From positions 372,001-436,000 of the forward strand of contig NZ_UEYQ01000002.1 of the NCBI RefSeq assembly GCF_900492205.1: a stretch of 64,000 nt of DNA. The letters are read 5' to 3'. The stretch comes from Ciceribacter sp. T2.26MG-112.2. GTDB taxonomy: Bacteria > Pseudomonadota > Alphaproteobacteria > Rhizobiales > Rhizobiaceae. Positions 9,026-24,153 of this stretch are shown here, piece by piece (the stretch's first letter is position 1; each line of letters opens with the position of its first letter). The notes under the pieces are model-generated. The model saw only the letters and a list, made by a program, of their open reading frames with translations, was not told the origin of the DNA and did no database searches. Made by a program: the position numbers and the translations under genes.

Positions 9026-10087
9026 TCAGGCTGCCGGCCAGCCTTTCCATTGGACCCATCGACCATGGAAATCGGCGCGGCCGATCTCATACCGTTCGCC
9101 GGTCGGCCAGAGCTGGAGCGTGACCGAAGCGCCGTCCGGCTTGCCGTCCGCTTCCATCTGTAGGCGGGCGAGCGGGGCGTCGATGGTGGCGCGGGCGCCC
9201 GCCTTGCCGATCAGTGCTTCGCCCCTGGCCTTCAATGTCTCCGGAAAATACTGCCAGGCGATCGAGTGGTAGATCACATGGACGTTGCCTGGATACGGGC
9301 GTGCCAGACGGTCCGCGAGCCAGTCGATCGCGTCGGCCTTCTCAACCCGCATGTCATGCGCGGCCGCCAGGCCGAGCGCCAGTCGGGTCCGCTCCAGCCT
9401 GTCGGACTGATCGGCCCAGATGTAGGATAGAAGCCGCTCCTGGTCTTCGACAGAACGGGGATCAAGCGGGTTGAGATCACAGCCGGCCCGTTCGGCCACG
9501 GTGAGTGCGACCGATGGCGGCGGAGGACCGGACCAATCGGGCGCCAGTGTGACCGGTGCCCCCATGCCCCAGCCAAACTCGCCCAGCCGGTAGGCATAGC
9601 GATCCCATTGCAGATTGAGCCCGGCGCTCGCCCCGACCTCGGAGAGGATGAGGGGCTTTGCGAATTTCTCGCCGATCGTCAGGAAGCCCGGCAATAGCGC
9701 GGCGGAACGGCGGACCTCATTTGTCTGCGGCGCCGAGCGCAAGCGATCGCGAAGGAAAGGTTCGTCGCGTTCCAGCGCCGACTCGACCGCGCGCCACAGG
9801 TCCTCATCCCCGACCTCATGCGGCGGATAAGTCTTGGCAAGGACGGGGTCCGATCCAGAGCGCACAAGCGCATGAAGCGCCCCCGCAAGCCTGAGCGGAA
9901 CACTGCCGGCCGCCGTTGCCGGATCGCCTTGCCAGCCGAGGACATGCCGACCGATGGCGGTCGTCTCGTCGAGGCGCCCGGCAGCCAGTCGGCAGAGACG
10001 GGCGGTGAAGGGAGAGCCGAGCTCATCGCAGGCTCTGGCCTGATGCAGGAAGGCCTCGCGGACGATGCCGGCCTTGTCCATGGTCAC
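9026..10087 (-). CDS. DUF2332 family protein
   Basis: The product has 353 residues from GTG 10087, or 351 from the ATG at 10081. The sequence matches the DUF2332 pattern: an N-terminal helical part with LCRLAAGRLDE, the conserved TNEVRRSAALLPGF, the SEVGASAGLNLQWDRYAYR motif and the C-terminal VHVIYHSIAWQYFP. The GASAGLNL and later YHS segments recall nucleotide- or SAM-binding Rossmann methyltransferase-like folds, but no activity is established. The GTG overlaps the stop of the upstream MaoC gene (GTGA), a classic coupling arrangement, so I prefer the GTG start. The pair forms a two-gene operon facing the sox operon. Confidence 0.75.
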   Translation of the reverse strand: MTMDKAGIVREAFLHQARACDELGSPFTARLCRLAAGRLDETTAIGRHVLGWQGDPATAAGSVPLRLAGALHALVRSGSDPVLAKTYPPHEVGDEDLWRAVESALERDEPFLRDRLRSAPQTNEVRRSAALLPGFLTIGEKFAKPLILSEVGASAGLNLQWDRYAYRLGEFGWGMGAPVTLAPDWSGPPPPSVALTVAERAGCDLNPLDPRSVEDQERLLSYIWADQSDRLERTRLALGLAAAHDMRVEKADAIDWLADRLARPYPGNVHVIYHSIAWQYFPETLKARGEALIGKAGARATIDAPLARLQMEADGKPDGASVTLQLWPTGERYEIGRADFHGRWVQWKGWPAA

Positions 10088-10569
10088 ACGCCCTCTGGGC
10101 GGTCCTTCGGATCGAACTGGATGATGGTCATCCAGGTGGCGGTAAGCGCCGGCTTGCGTTCGCCCTCGATCTCGATGGTGACGTCATACGAGGTCATCAT
10201 CATGCCCGCGCCGCGGAAACGCGCCTCGGACAGCACGAAATGCCCGCGAATGCGCTTGCCGCATTTGACCGGCGTCATGAAGCGGACCTTGTCGAAGCCG
10301 TAATTGATGCCCATGGTCTGTTCACGGATCTTCGGCAGGCAATCATAGTTCATCGTCGACAGCAGCGACAGCGTCAGGAAGCCATGGGCAATCGTTCCGC
10401 CGAATGGTGTTTCGGCAGCGCGCGCCGGATCGACATGGATGAACTGGTGATCGTCGGTCGCACCGGCAAAGGCGTCGATCATCGCCTGATCGACGGTGAT
10501 CCACTTGGACACACCAATCTCCTCGCCGATCAGCGCCGAGACATCGGCCAGGGAAATCTCACGGGGCAT
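10084..10569 (-). CDS. MaoC-like (R)-specific enoyl hydratase
   Basis: The product has 161 residues with a single hot-dog fold. The catalytic signature of R-hydratases is present as TDDHQFIHVD, with Asp40 and His45 in the positions of the D-x-N-P-I-H motif; Asn-Pro is replaced by Gln-Phe, a common variant. The loop FGGTIAHGFLTLSLL is also typical. The enzyme would hydrate a trans-2-enoyl-CoA to the (R)-3-hydroxyacyl-CoA in the cytoplasm, feeding fatty acid or polyhydroxybutyrate metabolism, but its substrate is unknown. It is translationally coupled to the DUF2332 gene. Related rhizobial proteins include NodN, but no nodulation genes are nearby. Confidence 0.82.
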   Translation of the reverse strand: MPREISLADVSALIGEEIGVSKWITVDQAMIDAFAGATDDHQFIHVDPARAAETPFGGTIAHGFLTLSLLSTMNYDCLPKIREQTMGINYGFDKVRFMTPVKCGKRIRGHFVLSEARFRGAGMMMTSYDVTIEIEGERKPALTATWMTIIQFDPKDRPEGV

Positions 10570-10660
10570 GGAACCTCACCAATGGTTGCAGTCAGTGAAT
10601 TCTTACAGGGGCTTGTCCGAACAGGGAATAGCGCGCCTGTGCGCAAGGAAAATGAAAAAA

Positions 10661-12628
10661 TCAGTGTTCGATGTAAAAGGTGACGGAACGGGCACCGAGG
10701 CGGATTGGCTCGACGGGTTTGTTGGCGGGCAAGTGGTGCCAAATGCGTTTATCGCTTTGGGGTAGATGGAAGTCCAGTGTCGAATGGGAGCGGTTGAAAA
10801 GGACGGCGAGGCGCAGTTCGGTCTTCAGTTCGTAGTCGATCGTCCGCAGGATCATGGTGAGGCCCTGGGCCTCGCCGTTTTCCCAATCCGCGACGATCAT
10901 GGGCGTGCCGCCCGGCGACAGCCATTCCACCGCGCCGTGATTGGCGAAGAAATGCGTCTCGGCAAAGACCGAGAAACGCTTGCGCAGCGTCGAAAGCTGC
11001 GAGACGTGATCGATCATGTCCTGGTCTGCCGCAGGCCAGTCGAGCCAGGTCAGCTCATTGTCCTGGCAATAGGCATTGTTGTTGCCGTGCTGGGTCCGGC
11101 CGAACTCGTCGCCGGCGGTCAGCATGATCGCGCCTCGGGTAGCAAACAGGGTGGAGAGAAGTGCGGCGACGTCGCGGCGACGGTCGGCGAGCACTGCGGG
11201 ATTGGCCGTTTCGCCCTCCACCCCGTTGTTCCACGAGAAGTTCTCGTCATGGCCGTCGCGGTTGTGTTCGCCGTTCCGGCCATTGCGCTTGTGGCTGTGC
11301 GAGACCAGATCGAACAGGGTGAAGCCGTCATGGGCAGCAATGAAATTGACACTGCGGGTCTCGGCACCGCCGTTGCGCGAAAAGCTATCCGAAGATCCGG
11401 CAAGGGCCGTGGCAAGCGGACCGGCCATGTGGCCGTCGCCGCGCCAGTAGCGGCGGATATCGTCGCGCGCCCGATCGTTCCATTCGAGGAAGCCGTCGGG
11501 AAAATTGCCCAACTGGTAACCGCCCGGACCGATGTCCCAGGGCTCGGCGATCATCACCCGGTCCTCCAGCACCTCGTCGCTAAGAATAGCGTGCAGCGTG
11601 CGGGATGTGTGATGGAAGCCATGAGCGGTGCGGCCGAGGATGGGGGCGAGGTCGAACCGGAAGCCGTCGACGCCGGCGTGGATCACGAAATGGCGAAGGC
11701 TGTCGACGATCAGGCGGCGGACATAGGGATGGTCACAGGAAAGCGTGTTGCCGCAGCCGGTGTCGTTGACCAGTACGCCGGGATTGTCGGGCAGGTGGCG
11801 ATAGCAGCACAGGTTGTCGAGGCCGCGCAAGGACAGCGTCGTGCCGAGCCTGTCGCTCTCGCCGGTGTGGTTGAACACCAGGTCAAGGATGACGCCGATG
11901 CCGGCCTCATGCAGCGTCTGCACGGTCTCGCGCATTTCCGTCATGCCGCCCGGTACGGTGCGCGGGTCAAGCGCCATCAGCGCGATCGGATTATAACCCC
12001 AGGCATTGGTCAGCCCGAGCGGCGGCAGATGACGCTCATCGATCCAGGCGACAATCGGCATCAGTTCGATCGCGTCGACGCCGAGCTTTCTCAGGTGGGC
12101 GATGACAGCAGGATGCGCAAGCGCGGCAACAGTCCCGCGCTGTTCCGGCGGGACATCGGGATGCCGCATGGTGAAGGCCTTGACCGCCAGTTCATAGATG
12201 AAACCACCCTTCGGTAGAAGCGGACGGAGCGGCTTGGCCAGCGGATCGTCGGTGACGATGGCCTTGGGGACCAACGCGGCTGTCTCCGCGCCGAACACCG
12301 AGAGGCGTGGATCGTGGGCGAAGGGGCGGTCGAGCTCCTTCGCATAGGGATCGACCAAAAGCTTGGATGGATCGAACCAGAAACCATGATCCGGCGCGTA
12401 GCGCCCATGGGCGCGATAGCCATAGCGGCCTCCCTTGACGATGCCGTCGACATGCAGGCGGTGGACATCGTCCGTCCCACGCACCATCGGCAGACGGCGC
12501 AGTTCGGCACGGCCCGAATCGTCGAACAGGCAAAGCTCGATGCGCTCGGCATGATGCGACCAGACGGCAAAATCGGCGCCGCGATCGGTCAGCACGACGC
12601 CGCCCTGTCTGGTCTCGATGGAAATCAT
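10661..12628 (-). CDS. glgX: Glycogen debranching enzyme GlgX
   Basis: The product has 655 residues and is a GH13 enzyme that hydrolyses alpha-1,6 branches of phosphorylase-limit glycogen. An N-terminal CBM48-type domain (FAVWSHHAERIELCLFD) precedes the catalytic barrel: FNHTGESD (region I), GVDGFRFDLAPIL with the nucleophile Asp, MIAEPWDIGPGGYQ with the acid/base Glu, and FIAAHDGFTLFDLV. These match GlgX/isoamylase rather than GlgB. It is the last gene of the operon, starting 10 bases after pgm. The stop is followed by a T run on its strand but without a clear hairpin. Together with glgP it provides glycogen breakdown. Confidence 0.92.
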   Translation of the reverse strand: MISIETRQGGVVLTDRGADFAVWSHHAERIELCLFDDSGRAELRRLPMVRGTDDVHRLHVDGIVKGGRYGYRAHGRYAPDHGFWFDPSKLLVDPYAKELDRPFAHDPRLSVFGAETAALVPKAIVTDDPLAKPLRPLLPKGGFIYELAVKAFTMRHPDVPPEQRGTVAALAHPAVIAHLRKLGVDAIELMPIVAWIDERHLPPLGLTNAWGYNPIALMALDPRTVPGGMTEMRETVQTLHEAGIGVILDLVFNHTGESDRLGTTLSLRGLDNLCCYRHLPDNPGVLVNDTGCGNTLSCDHPYVRRLIVDSLRHFVIHAGVDGFRFDLAPILGRTAHGFHHTSRTLHAILSDEVLEDRVMIAEPWDIGPGGYQLGNFPDGFLEWNDRARDDIRRYWRGDGHMAGPLATALAGSSDSFSRNGGAETRSVNFIAAHDGFTLFDLVSHSHKRNGRNGEHNRDGHDENFSWNNGVEGETANPAVLADRRRDVAALLSTLFATRGAIMLTAGDEFGRTQHGNNNAYCQDNELTWLDWPAADQDMIDHVSQLSTLRKRFSVFAETHFFANHGAVEWLSPGGTPMIVADWENGEAQGLTMILRTIDYELKTELRLAVLFNRSHSTLDFHLPQSDKRIWHHLPANKPVEPIRLGARSVTFYIEH

Positions 12629-12638
12629 GGGCGGCCGA

Positions 12639-15713
<3,075 letters not shown>

Positions 15714-15714
<1 letters not shown>

Positions 15715-16982
15715 CAGACTGCCATGCCGAGCTTGTCGATCATCGGCTGGGTGATCAGGCAGATGCCTTCCTCCGAGCGGCGGAAACGCCGGGCGTCGAT
15801 TTCCGGATCCTCGCCGACGACCAAGCCTTCGGGAATCACCACGCCGTGGTCGATGATGACGTTTGTCAGGCGGGCATGCCGCCCGATCTGGACCTTCGGC
15901 AGGATGACCGCGCCCTCCAGCCTCGAGTAGGAATTGGCGCGCACGCCGGTGAAGAGCAGGCTCTTGTAGAGCGAGGAGCCGGAGATGATGCAGTCGCCGG
16001 CCACCAGCGAGGAGATCGCCGAGCCGCGCCGGCCTTCGTCGTCATGGACGAACTTGGCCGGAGGGGTGATCTCCGAATAGGTCCAGATCGGCCAGGACTT
16101 GTCGTAGATGTCCAGTTCCGGAACGATGTCGGTCAGGTCGATATTGGCCTGCCAGTAGGCGTCGATCGTGCCGACGTCGCGCCAGTAGGGTGTGCGCTCG
16201 AAGTCGGACCGGACGCAGGAATGGGCGAAGCGATGCGCCACCGCTTTGCCGTTCGAGACGATGTAGGGAATGATGTCCTTGCCGAAGTCGCGGCTCGAAT
16301 GCGGATCGGCGGCATCGCGGCGGAGGATCTCCATCAGGAACTTCGTGTGGAACACGTAGATGCCCATAGAGGCGAGCGCGAATTCTTCGTTGCCGGGGAT
16401 GCCCGGCGGATCGGCCGGCTTTTCGATGAAGGCGATGATCTCGTCCTTGCCGTCGACATGCATGACGCCGAAGCCGCTGGCTTCCATGCGCGGCACTTCC
16501 AGGCAGCCGATGGTGACGTCGGCGCCGGAATCGACGTGCTGCTGCAGCATCAGCTCGTAGTCCATCTTGTAGATGTGGTCGCCCGCCAGGATGACCATGT
16601 ATTCCGGGCCGTAGGGCTCGATGATGTCGATGTTCTGGTAGACGGCGTCGGCGGTGCCCTCGTACCACTGCGTTTCGGAAACGCGCTGGCTGGCCGGCAG
16701 CACGTCGAAGCTCTCGTTTCGCTCGGGCCTCAGGAAGTTCCAGCCGCGCTGCAGGTGGCGGATGAGCGAATGAGCCTTGTACTGCGTCGCGACGCCGATG
16801 CGGCGAATGCCGGAATTGATCGCGTTGGACAGGGCGAAATCGATGATGCGGGCCTTGCCGCCGAAATAGACGGCGGGTTTGGCGCGCCGGTCCGTCAGTT
16901 CCTTGAGGCGGCTTCCCCGACCGCCGGCAAGCACATAGGCCATGGCATCGCGCGCCAGGGGTTGGGGTCGCTTCTCCATCAT
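15714..16982 (-). CDS. glgC: Glucose-1-phosphate adenylyltransferase
   Basis: The product has 422 residues. It makes ADP-glucose from ATP and glucose-1-phosphate, the committed and allosterically controlled step of glycogen synthesis. The nucleotidyltransferase signature [20 protein letters not shown], the substrate Lys in [10 protein letters not shown] and the C-terminal left-handed beta-helix repeats ([20 protein letters not shown]) are seen. Two consecutive ATG codons (16982 and 16979) follow GGGAGGCGAA; either may start translation. The gene follows glgB by 13 bases. Confidence 0.95.
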
Positions 16983-16995
16983 TTCGCCTCCCGAC

Positions 16996-19208
<2,213 letters not shown>

Positions 19209-19209
<1 letters not shown>

Positions 19210-21671
19210 CAGGCTCTCCAGATGTCGGCGCTGTACTGGCGAATGGTCCGATCGGAAGAGAACCAGCCCATGCGCGCCGTGTTGCGGATCGTCTTGGAAT
19301 ACCAGGCCGCATTGTCGCCCCAGAGGGAATCGACGTCGCGCTGGGCCTTGGCATAGCCGTTGAAGTCGGCCGCGACCATGAACCAGTCATGCTGGTACAG
19401 ACCATCGACCAAACCGGAAAAACGACCCGGATCGTCGGGCGAAAAGACGCCGGATGCGATTGCCGACAGGGCCTGGGACAGCTCGCGCGAGCCTTCGATC
19501 GCCGCGCGTGGGTTGTGGCCTTCCGCCCTGACCTTTGCGACCTCGCCGGCCGTCATGCCAAAGATCACGATGTTCTCCTCGCCTACATGGTCGCGCATCT
19601 CGACATTGGCCCCGTCGAGGGTGCCGATGGTCAGCGCACCGTTCAACGCGAACTTCATGTTCCCGGTTCCCGACGCTTCCATGCCCGCGGTGGAAATCTG
19701 CTCGGAGAGGTCGGCGGCGGGCACCATGACCTCGGCCAGCGAGACGTTGTAGTTCGGGATGAACACGACCTTCAGCAGGTTGCGCACCGCCGGGTCGTTG
19801 TTGATGACGCGGGCGACGTCGTTGGCGAGCTTGATGATCAGCTTGGCGTTGTGATAGCTCGGCGCCGCCTTGCCGGCAAACAGCTTGACCCGCGGCACCC
19901 AGTCGCGCTCGGGATGGGTGCGGATCTGGTCGAACAGCGCCACGGTCTCGATGATGTTGAGCAGTTGGCGCTTGTATTCGTGGATGCGTTTGATCTGGAT
20001 GTCGAACATGGCCGACGGGTCGAGCCGGATGCCCATGCGGCTGGCGACGAGGTTGGCCAATTGCTCCTTGTTGGCGCGCTTGACAGCGGCAAACTGCTTC
20101 TGGAATTCCGGATCGTCGGCATAGGCGTCGAGCGCCTTCAGCTTCTCCGCGTCATCGAGGAAGTCCGGGCCGACCGTGTCGCGGATCAGCGACGTCAGGC
20201 GCGGATTGCACTGCATCAGCCAGCGGCGCGGAGTGATGCCGTTGGTCTTGTTGTTGATGCGGTCCGGGTAGAGCTTGTGCAGGTCGGCAAACACCGTCTC
20301 CTTCATCAGCTCGGTATGCAGCGCCGATACGCCGTTGATGCTGTGCGAGCCGATGAAGGCGAGGTTGCCCATGCGCACCCGCCGCTCGCCGCTCTCGTCG
20401 ATCAGGGAGATATGGCTGATCTCGTGGTCGGAGAAATTGCGGTTCTTGCGGGCGTCGCGCAGAATCTTGGCATTGATCGCATAGACCAGCTGCATATGGC
20501 GCGGCAGCAGCCGCTCGAACAATGGCACCGGCCAGCTTTCCAGCGCCTCGGGCAGCAGGGTGTGGTTGGTATAGGAGAAGGTGCGCCAGGTGATATTCCA
20601 GGCGGTGTCGAAGTCGAGACCATGGACGTCGCACAGCAGGCGCATCAGTTCTGTGACCGAAATGGCCGGGTGAGTGTCGTTGAGCTGGATGGCCACCTTG
20701 TCCGGCAGCGCCGAGAGTTCGTTGCCCTGTTGCAGGTGACGGCGAAGGATGTCCTGCAGCGAGGCGGAACAGAAGAAATATTCCTGGCGCAGCCTCAGTT
20801 CCTGGCCGGCCGAGGTGGCGTCGGCCGGATAAAGGACGCGGGTCAGCGTCTCGGCCTTGTTGCTTTCCTTGAGCGCGCCGATGTGGTCGCCGGCGTTGAA
20901 GGCTTCCAGCAGGATCGGATCGATCGGCTGGGCCGACCACAGGCGCAACGTGTTGACATGTTCGCCACGCCAGCCGACCACCGGCGTGTCGTAGGCCGTG
21001 GCGATCACCCGTTCGCCCGGCTTCCAGACGAAATGCGGTTCGTCGTCCTGGCCGGGGACGGTGTCCACCGCGCCGCCGAAGCCGATTTCATACGAGCTCT
21101 CGCGCCGCTCGAATTCCCAGGGATTGCCGTGGGCGAGCCAGGTTTCGGGAAGCTCGACCTGCCATCCATCGGCCATCTGCTGGCGGAACAGCCCGTGCAC
21201 GTAGCGGATGCCATAGCCATAGGCGGGGATGTGGATGGTCGCCATGGATTCCATGAAGCAGGCGGCGAGCCGGCCGAGGCCGCCATTGCCAAGTGCCGCG
21301 TCCGGCTCCAGTCCTGCGATGACGTCGAGATCGACGCCCATCGAGGCGAGCGCCTGGCGGATTTCGTCCATCATGCCGAGATTGGACATGGCGTCGCGCA
21401 TCAGCCGGCCGATGAGGAATTCGAGCGAGAGATAGTAGACCCGCTTGGCATTGTTGTTGTAGGCCGCCCGCGTTGTTTCCATCCATCGGTCGATGATGCG
21501 GTCGCGCACGACCAGGATGGTGGCCGTTAGCCAGTCATGCGGCGTCGCCACCTTGGCGTCCTTGCCGATCCCATAGGTCAAGCGCTCGATGATTTCTGCG
21601 GCCAGGACCTCCGGATCGGAGACGCGCGGTTGGGGCAGGGGCAGGTCGGCTTTGCTCAGGCTGTTGATCAT
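19209..21671 (-). CDS. glgP: Glycogen/starch/alpha-glucan phosphorylase
   Basis: The product has 820 residues. It releases glucose-1-phosphate from glycogen ends using pyridoxal phosphate. The conserved GNGGLGRLAACFMESMAT segment, PNYNVSLAEVMVPAADLSEQ and the cofactor-lysine motif EASGTGNMKFALNGALTIGT are all present. The residue count is normal for GT35. It is the first gene of the operon, so breakdown and synthesis genes share one transcript; the order glgP-glgB-glgC-glgA-pgm matches the Agrobacterium operon. The 274-base region upstream holds its likely promoter. Confidence 0.95.
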
Positions 21672-21745
21672 GATCTCGCCAGTTCGGTTGCTCGCCTATC
21701 GGATGCGGCGCCGATTCTCCCCTAACGGCACGCGTTCAATGACAC

Positions 21746-21775
21746 AGTTTACGCATCGTTACGAAGCACTTGCAA
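21746..21775 (-). promoter_or_regulatory. Candidate promoter of the glycogen operon
   Basis: On the minus strand TTGCAA (21775-21770) is followed after 18 bases by TAAACT (21751-21746), about 75 bases before the glgP start. It is a reasonable sigma-70-like pattern in the only sizeable gap upstream of six tightly packed genes. It is inferred from sequence alone. Confidence 0.35.
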
Positions 21776-21871
21776 CACAGGAAATCGGCAAAGGCGAAAA
21801 ACGGCCCGGCCCGCGGCCTGCCATCAAGTGGCTGAATTTCAACAGCTTGCGAAGACCATGCCGAGTGCGGA

Positions 21872-21903
21872 AAGGCCGCGTCCCCCTTGGGGTGCGCGGC
21901 CTT
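21872..21903 (-). terminator. Probable terminator after the VWA protein gene
   Basis: AAGGCCGCG (21872-21880) pairs with CGCGGCCTT (21895-21903), with a nested CCCC/GGGG in the loop. On the minus strand the stem is followed by TTTCC. It lies 43 bases past the stop of the TadG-like gene and would insulate it from glgP. Confidence 0.6.
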
Positions 21904-21945
21904 CTCACGTGTCGTTCGTGGTTGGAACTGTTGACGCGATGGGTG

Positions 21946-23166
21946 TCAGTTGGTCAGGCGGGTTGCCGCCATCGAAGCCTTCTCGCCGATTTCCTTGAAG
22001 GCGGCGACGAGCTGTGCTGCATCATTGGCGTCATAGTAGTGCGAGGTGTCGGAGGCACAATATTTCAGAAGCTCCTGACCTCGCCACGGTGCCATGAAGG
22101 CTACGGTGAAGATCTCGACGTCGGCGGCCTTGGCGCTATCGCACCAGGCCCTGGTCGAGGTATCGGCACTTGTATAGTTGTTGTCGCCGTCGGTCATGAA
22201 GACGATGAACTTGCCCGGATCCTTCTGGCCGTTCTTGGCGATGTGCGCATTGACCTCGCTTGCTGCGGTAACCTTCTGATAGGCGGTCTTGACCGCGTTC
22301 GACGAATCCGTGCCGCCGGTTGCGGTCAGGGCGTTGACATAGTTCGTCACGGCAGTCGTCCCCCATTGGAAGGTCGTCGGCGACTGGCTGGATGAATTGT
22401 AGGAGATCGCCGCGGTCCGGACATATTTGTTTTCGGGATCTGCGGTCTTGAGCTGATCCACGAGGTCGGCCACGGCAACCTTCAGGGCATCAATCTTCAG
22501 CACATAGTTCGTCACGGTGCGCGAACACCAGGAGCGGCCGCACTGGTAATACTGTACCTTGGTCGGCTGCGCTTCGTTGACGGTGCTTGTGTTTTCTCCC
22601 ATCGAGCCGGACCGGTCGACGACCAGATACATGGAGAGCGCGTTCTTGCTCTCGGTGGTGCTTTCCGATGTGCTGGCGACGCTCACGCGCACCTTGTCGT
22701 ATCCCAGAAGCTTGGTGAAGGCGTTCATCGACACGTCGTAATGGCCGTTGACGGTTACCTCATACGTGTTGGTGGCGCCGCCGGCGCCGGCAGTCCGCTG
22801 AACGCTGGCAAGGGCGCTGTCTGCGAGATCCTCGACGGCATCCTCCTCCTCGGTGGGCATGGTGCCGCCATTGAGGCTGGTGTTCTTGAACTGGGCGGCC
22901 AGGAATTTTTTGGCCAGCGCAATGGCTTCCTCGTCCGAGATGCCCTTTCCGGCGAGGGCCGAGGCCGCGGAGAGCGCGGCGGAGTCCGCTGCGTCCTGTA
23001 GGGCCGATCGCACCTGGACCAGTTTCGCCAGGTCCATCGCCACCCCGGCGCTGGCCAGCAGCACGGGAAGCAGGATTGCGGTCATCATGCCGAAATTGCC
23101 GCCGCGATCGGTGATGAAGCCGCGGCCAAAAGCACGCTTTGTCCTGGAGTCGACCATCATGTTCAT
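21946..23166 (-). CDS. TadG-like pilus-assembly protein with a von Willebrand factor A domain
   Basis: The product has 406 residues. An N-terminal TadE/TadG-type segment (GGNFGMMTAILLPVLLASAG, then VAMDLAKLVQVRSALQDAAD) contains one membrane helix at about residues 24-48 and would place the rest outside the inner membrane. From about residue 178 a VWA domain shows the metal-ion site DRSGSMG and a second TDGDNN motif. Cysteines in YYQCGRSWCSRT may form a disulfide. Proteins of this layout accompany Flp/Tad pili, but no other tad gene is in the window, so this is an orphan copy. The start has several Met codons (MNMMVDS); 23166 is taken. Confidence 0.75.
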   Translation of the reverse strand: MNMMVDSRTKRAFGRGFITDRGGNFGMMTAILLPVLLASAGVAMDLAKLVQVRSALQDAADSAALSAASALAGKGISDEEAIALAKKFLAAQFKNTSLNGGTMPTEEEDAVEDLADSALASVQRTAGAGGATNTYEVTVNGHYDVSMNAFTKLLGYDKVRVSVASTSESTTESKNALSMYLVVDRSGSMGENTSTVNEAQPTKVQYYQCGRSWCSRTVTNYVLKIDALKVAVADLVDQLKTADPENKYVRTAAISYNSSSQSPTTFQWGTTAVTNYVNALTATGGTDSSNAVKTAYQKVTAASEVNAHIAKNGQKDPGKFIVFMTDGDNNYTSADTSTRAWCDSAKAADVEIFTVAFMAPWRGQELLKYCASDTSHYYDANDAAQLVAAFKEIGEKASMAATRLTN

Positions 23167-23238
23167 CCGTCAGAGAACCACTTTGATGATCTGATACAGG
23201 GGAAACCTGTTTTTCGGCTTAAACGGCTTGGTAAAATT

Positions 23239-24150
23239 TTAGCTGACCGGCGAGATCGCCGGAGATTGAGGCGACTTGACGGGAACTACGTCGACCGCCT
23301 GGTCCGTCTGATGGCTGCCATAGCTCTTCAGAACGCCGATGACGGGTGCGACGTCGGAATAGTCGCGGCCATAGGAGGTGACGATGTGATCGGCCCCGAC
23401 ACTGATATTGTTGGTCGGGTCCAGTTCGATCCAGCCTGCCGTCTCGCCGCACCATATCCTGACCCAGGCGTGCATGGCGTCGGCGCCTTCCAGCCTCTCC
23501 TTGCCCGGCGGGGGAATGGTCCGCAGGAAGCCGCTGACATAGCCGGCAGGGATGCCGAGGCTTCTGAGCGCTATGATCATGATGTGCGAAAAGTCCTGGC
23601 AAACCCCGCGTTTCAGCGAGAAGGCCTCCAGCGGCGGGGTGTCGACGGTCGTGGCCTTCGGGTCATACTTGAAGTCGGTGTGGATGCGCGCGCAGATCGC
23701 CTCGGCGATCTGGCGCACGGTGAAGCCGGGCTTGACTTCCGCACGGGCATAATCGGCGATCATCGGATCGATGCCGAGCCGCGGGCTTTCCGCCAGAAAA
23801 TGGTGCGGCGAATCCGGTCCGAGCGACCAGCAGTCGGCCAGTTCCTCCGGAAGCTTTGCCAGGATCGGAGAGAAATCCGCGGTCGGCGGCGGGGCCTGGA
23901 CCGAAACGCGGGCCTGCATCCGAATATCCAGTCTCTCGTGCGGAGAGCGATACATGACATAACTCGCCGGGTGGCCGAAGAAGTCGGTGAAGCGGCTGGT
24001 TTCATCGGGCTTGGGATCGACAGTGACGCTGCCCGCCACCAGACGCTGGCGATCGGCAAGCGAAAGAGGCAGGAGGCGCAGGATATGGTGCGCGCCCGAC
24101 GCCGGGACGTCGTAGCGATAGCCGATATGCAAGGAGAGGTCATAAATCAT
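23239..24150 (-). CDS. Transglutaminase-like protein with bacterial transglutaminase N-terminal region
   Basis: The product has 303 residues without signal peptide. Residues about 1-85 are the beta-rich bacterial transglutaminase N-terminal region (LHIGYRYDVPASGAHHILRL). The papain-like core follows, with catalytic Cys in KRGVCQDFSHIMI, His in ADAMHAWVRIW and Asp in IELDPTNN, so the triad is intact. Family members cleave or form isopeptide bonds. It begins 3 bases after the stop of the ATP-grasp/Alpha-E gene, and with the large transglutaminase/DUF2126 gene forms a cluster predicted to make or process peptide modifications. No substrate is known to me. Confidence 0.82.
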   Translation of the reverse strand: MIYDLSLHIGYRYDVPASGAHHILRLLPLSLADRQRLVAGSVTVDPKPDETSRFTDFFGHPASYVMYRSPHERLDIRMQARVSVQAPPPTADFSPILAKLPEELADCWSLGPDSPHHFLAESPRLGIDPMIADYARAEVKPGFTVRQIAEAICARIHTDFKYDPKATTVDTPPLEAFSLKRGVCQDFSHIMIIALRSLGIPAGYVSGFLRTIPPPGKERLEGADAMHAWVRIWCGETAGWIELDPTNNISVGADHIVTSYGRDYSDVAPVIGVLKSYGSHQTDQAVDVVPVKSPQSPAISPVS

Positions 24151-24153
24151 CGG

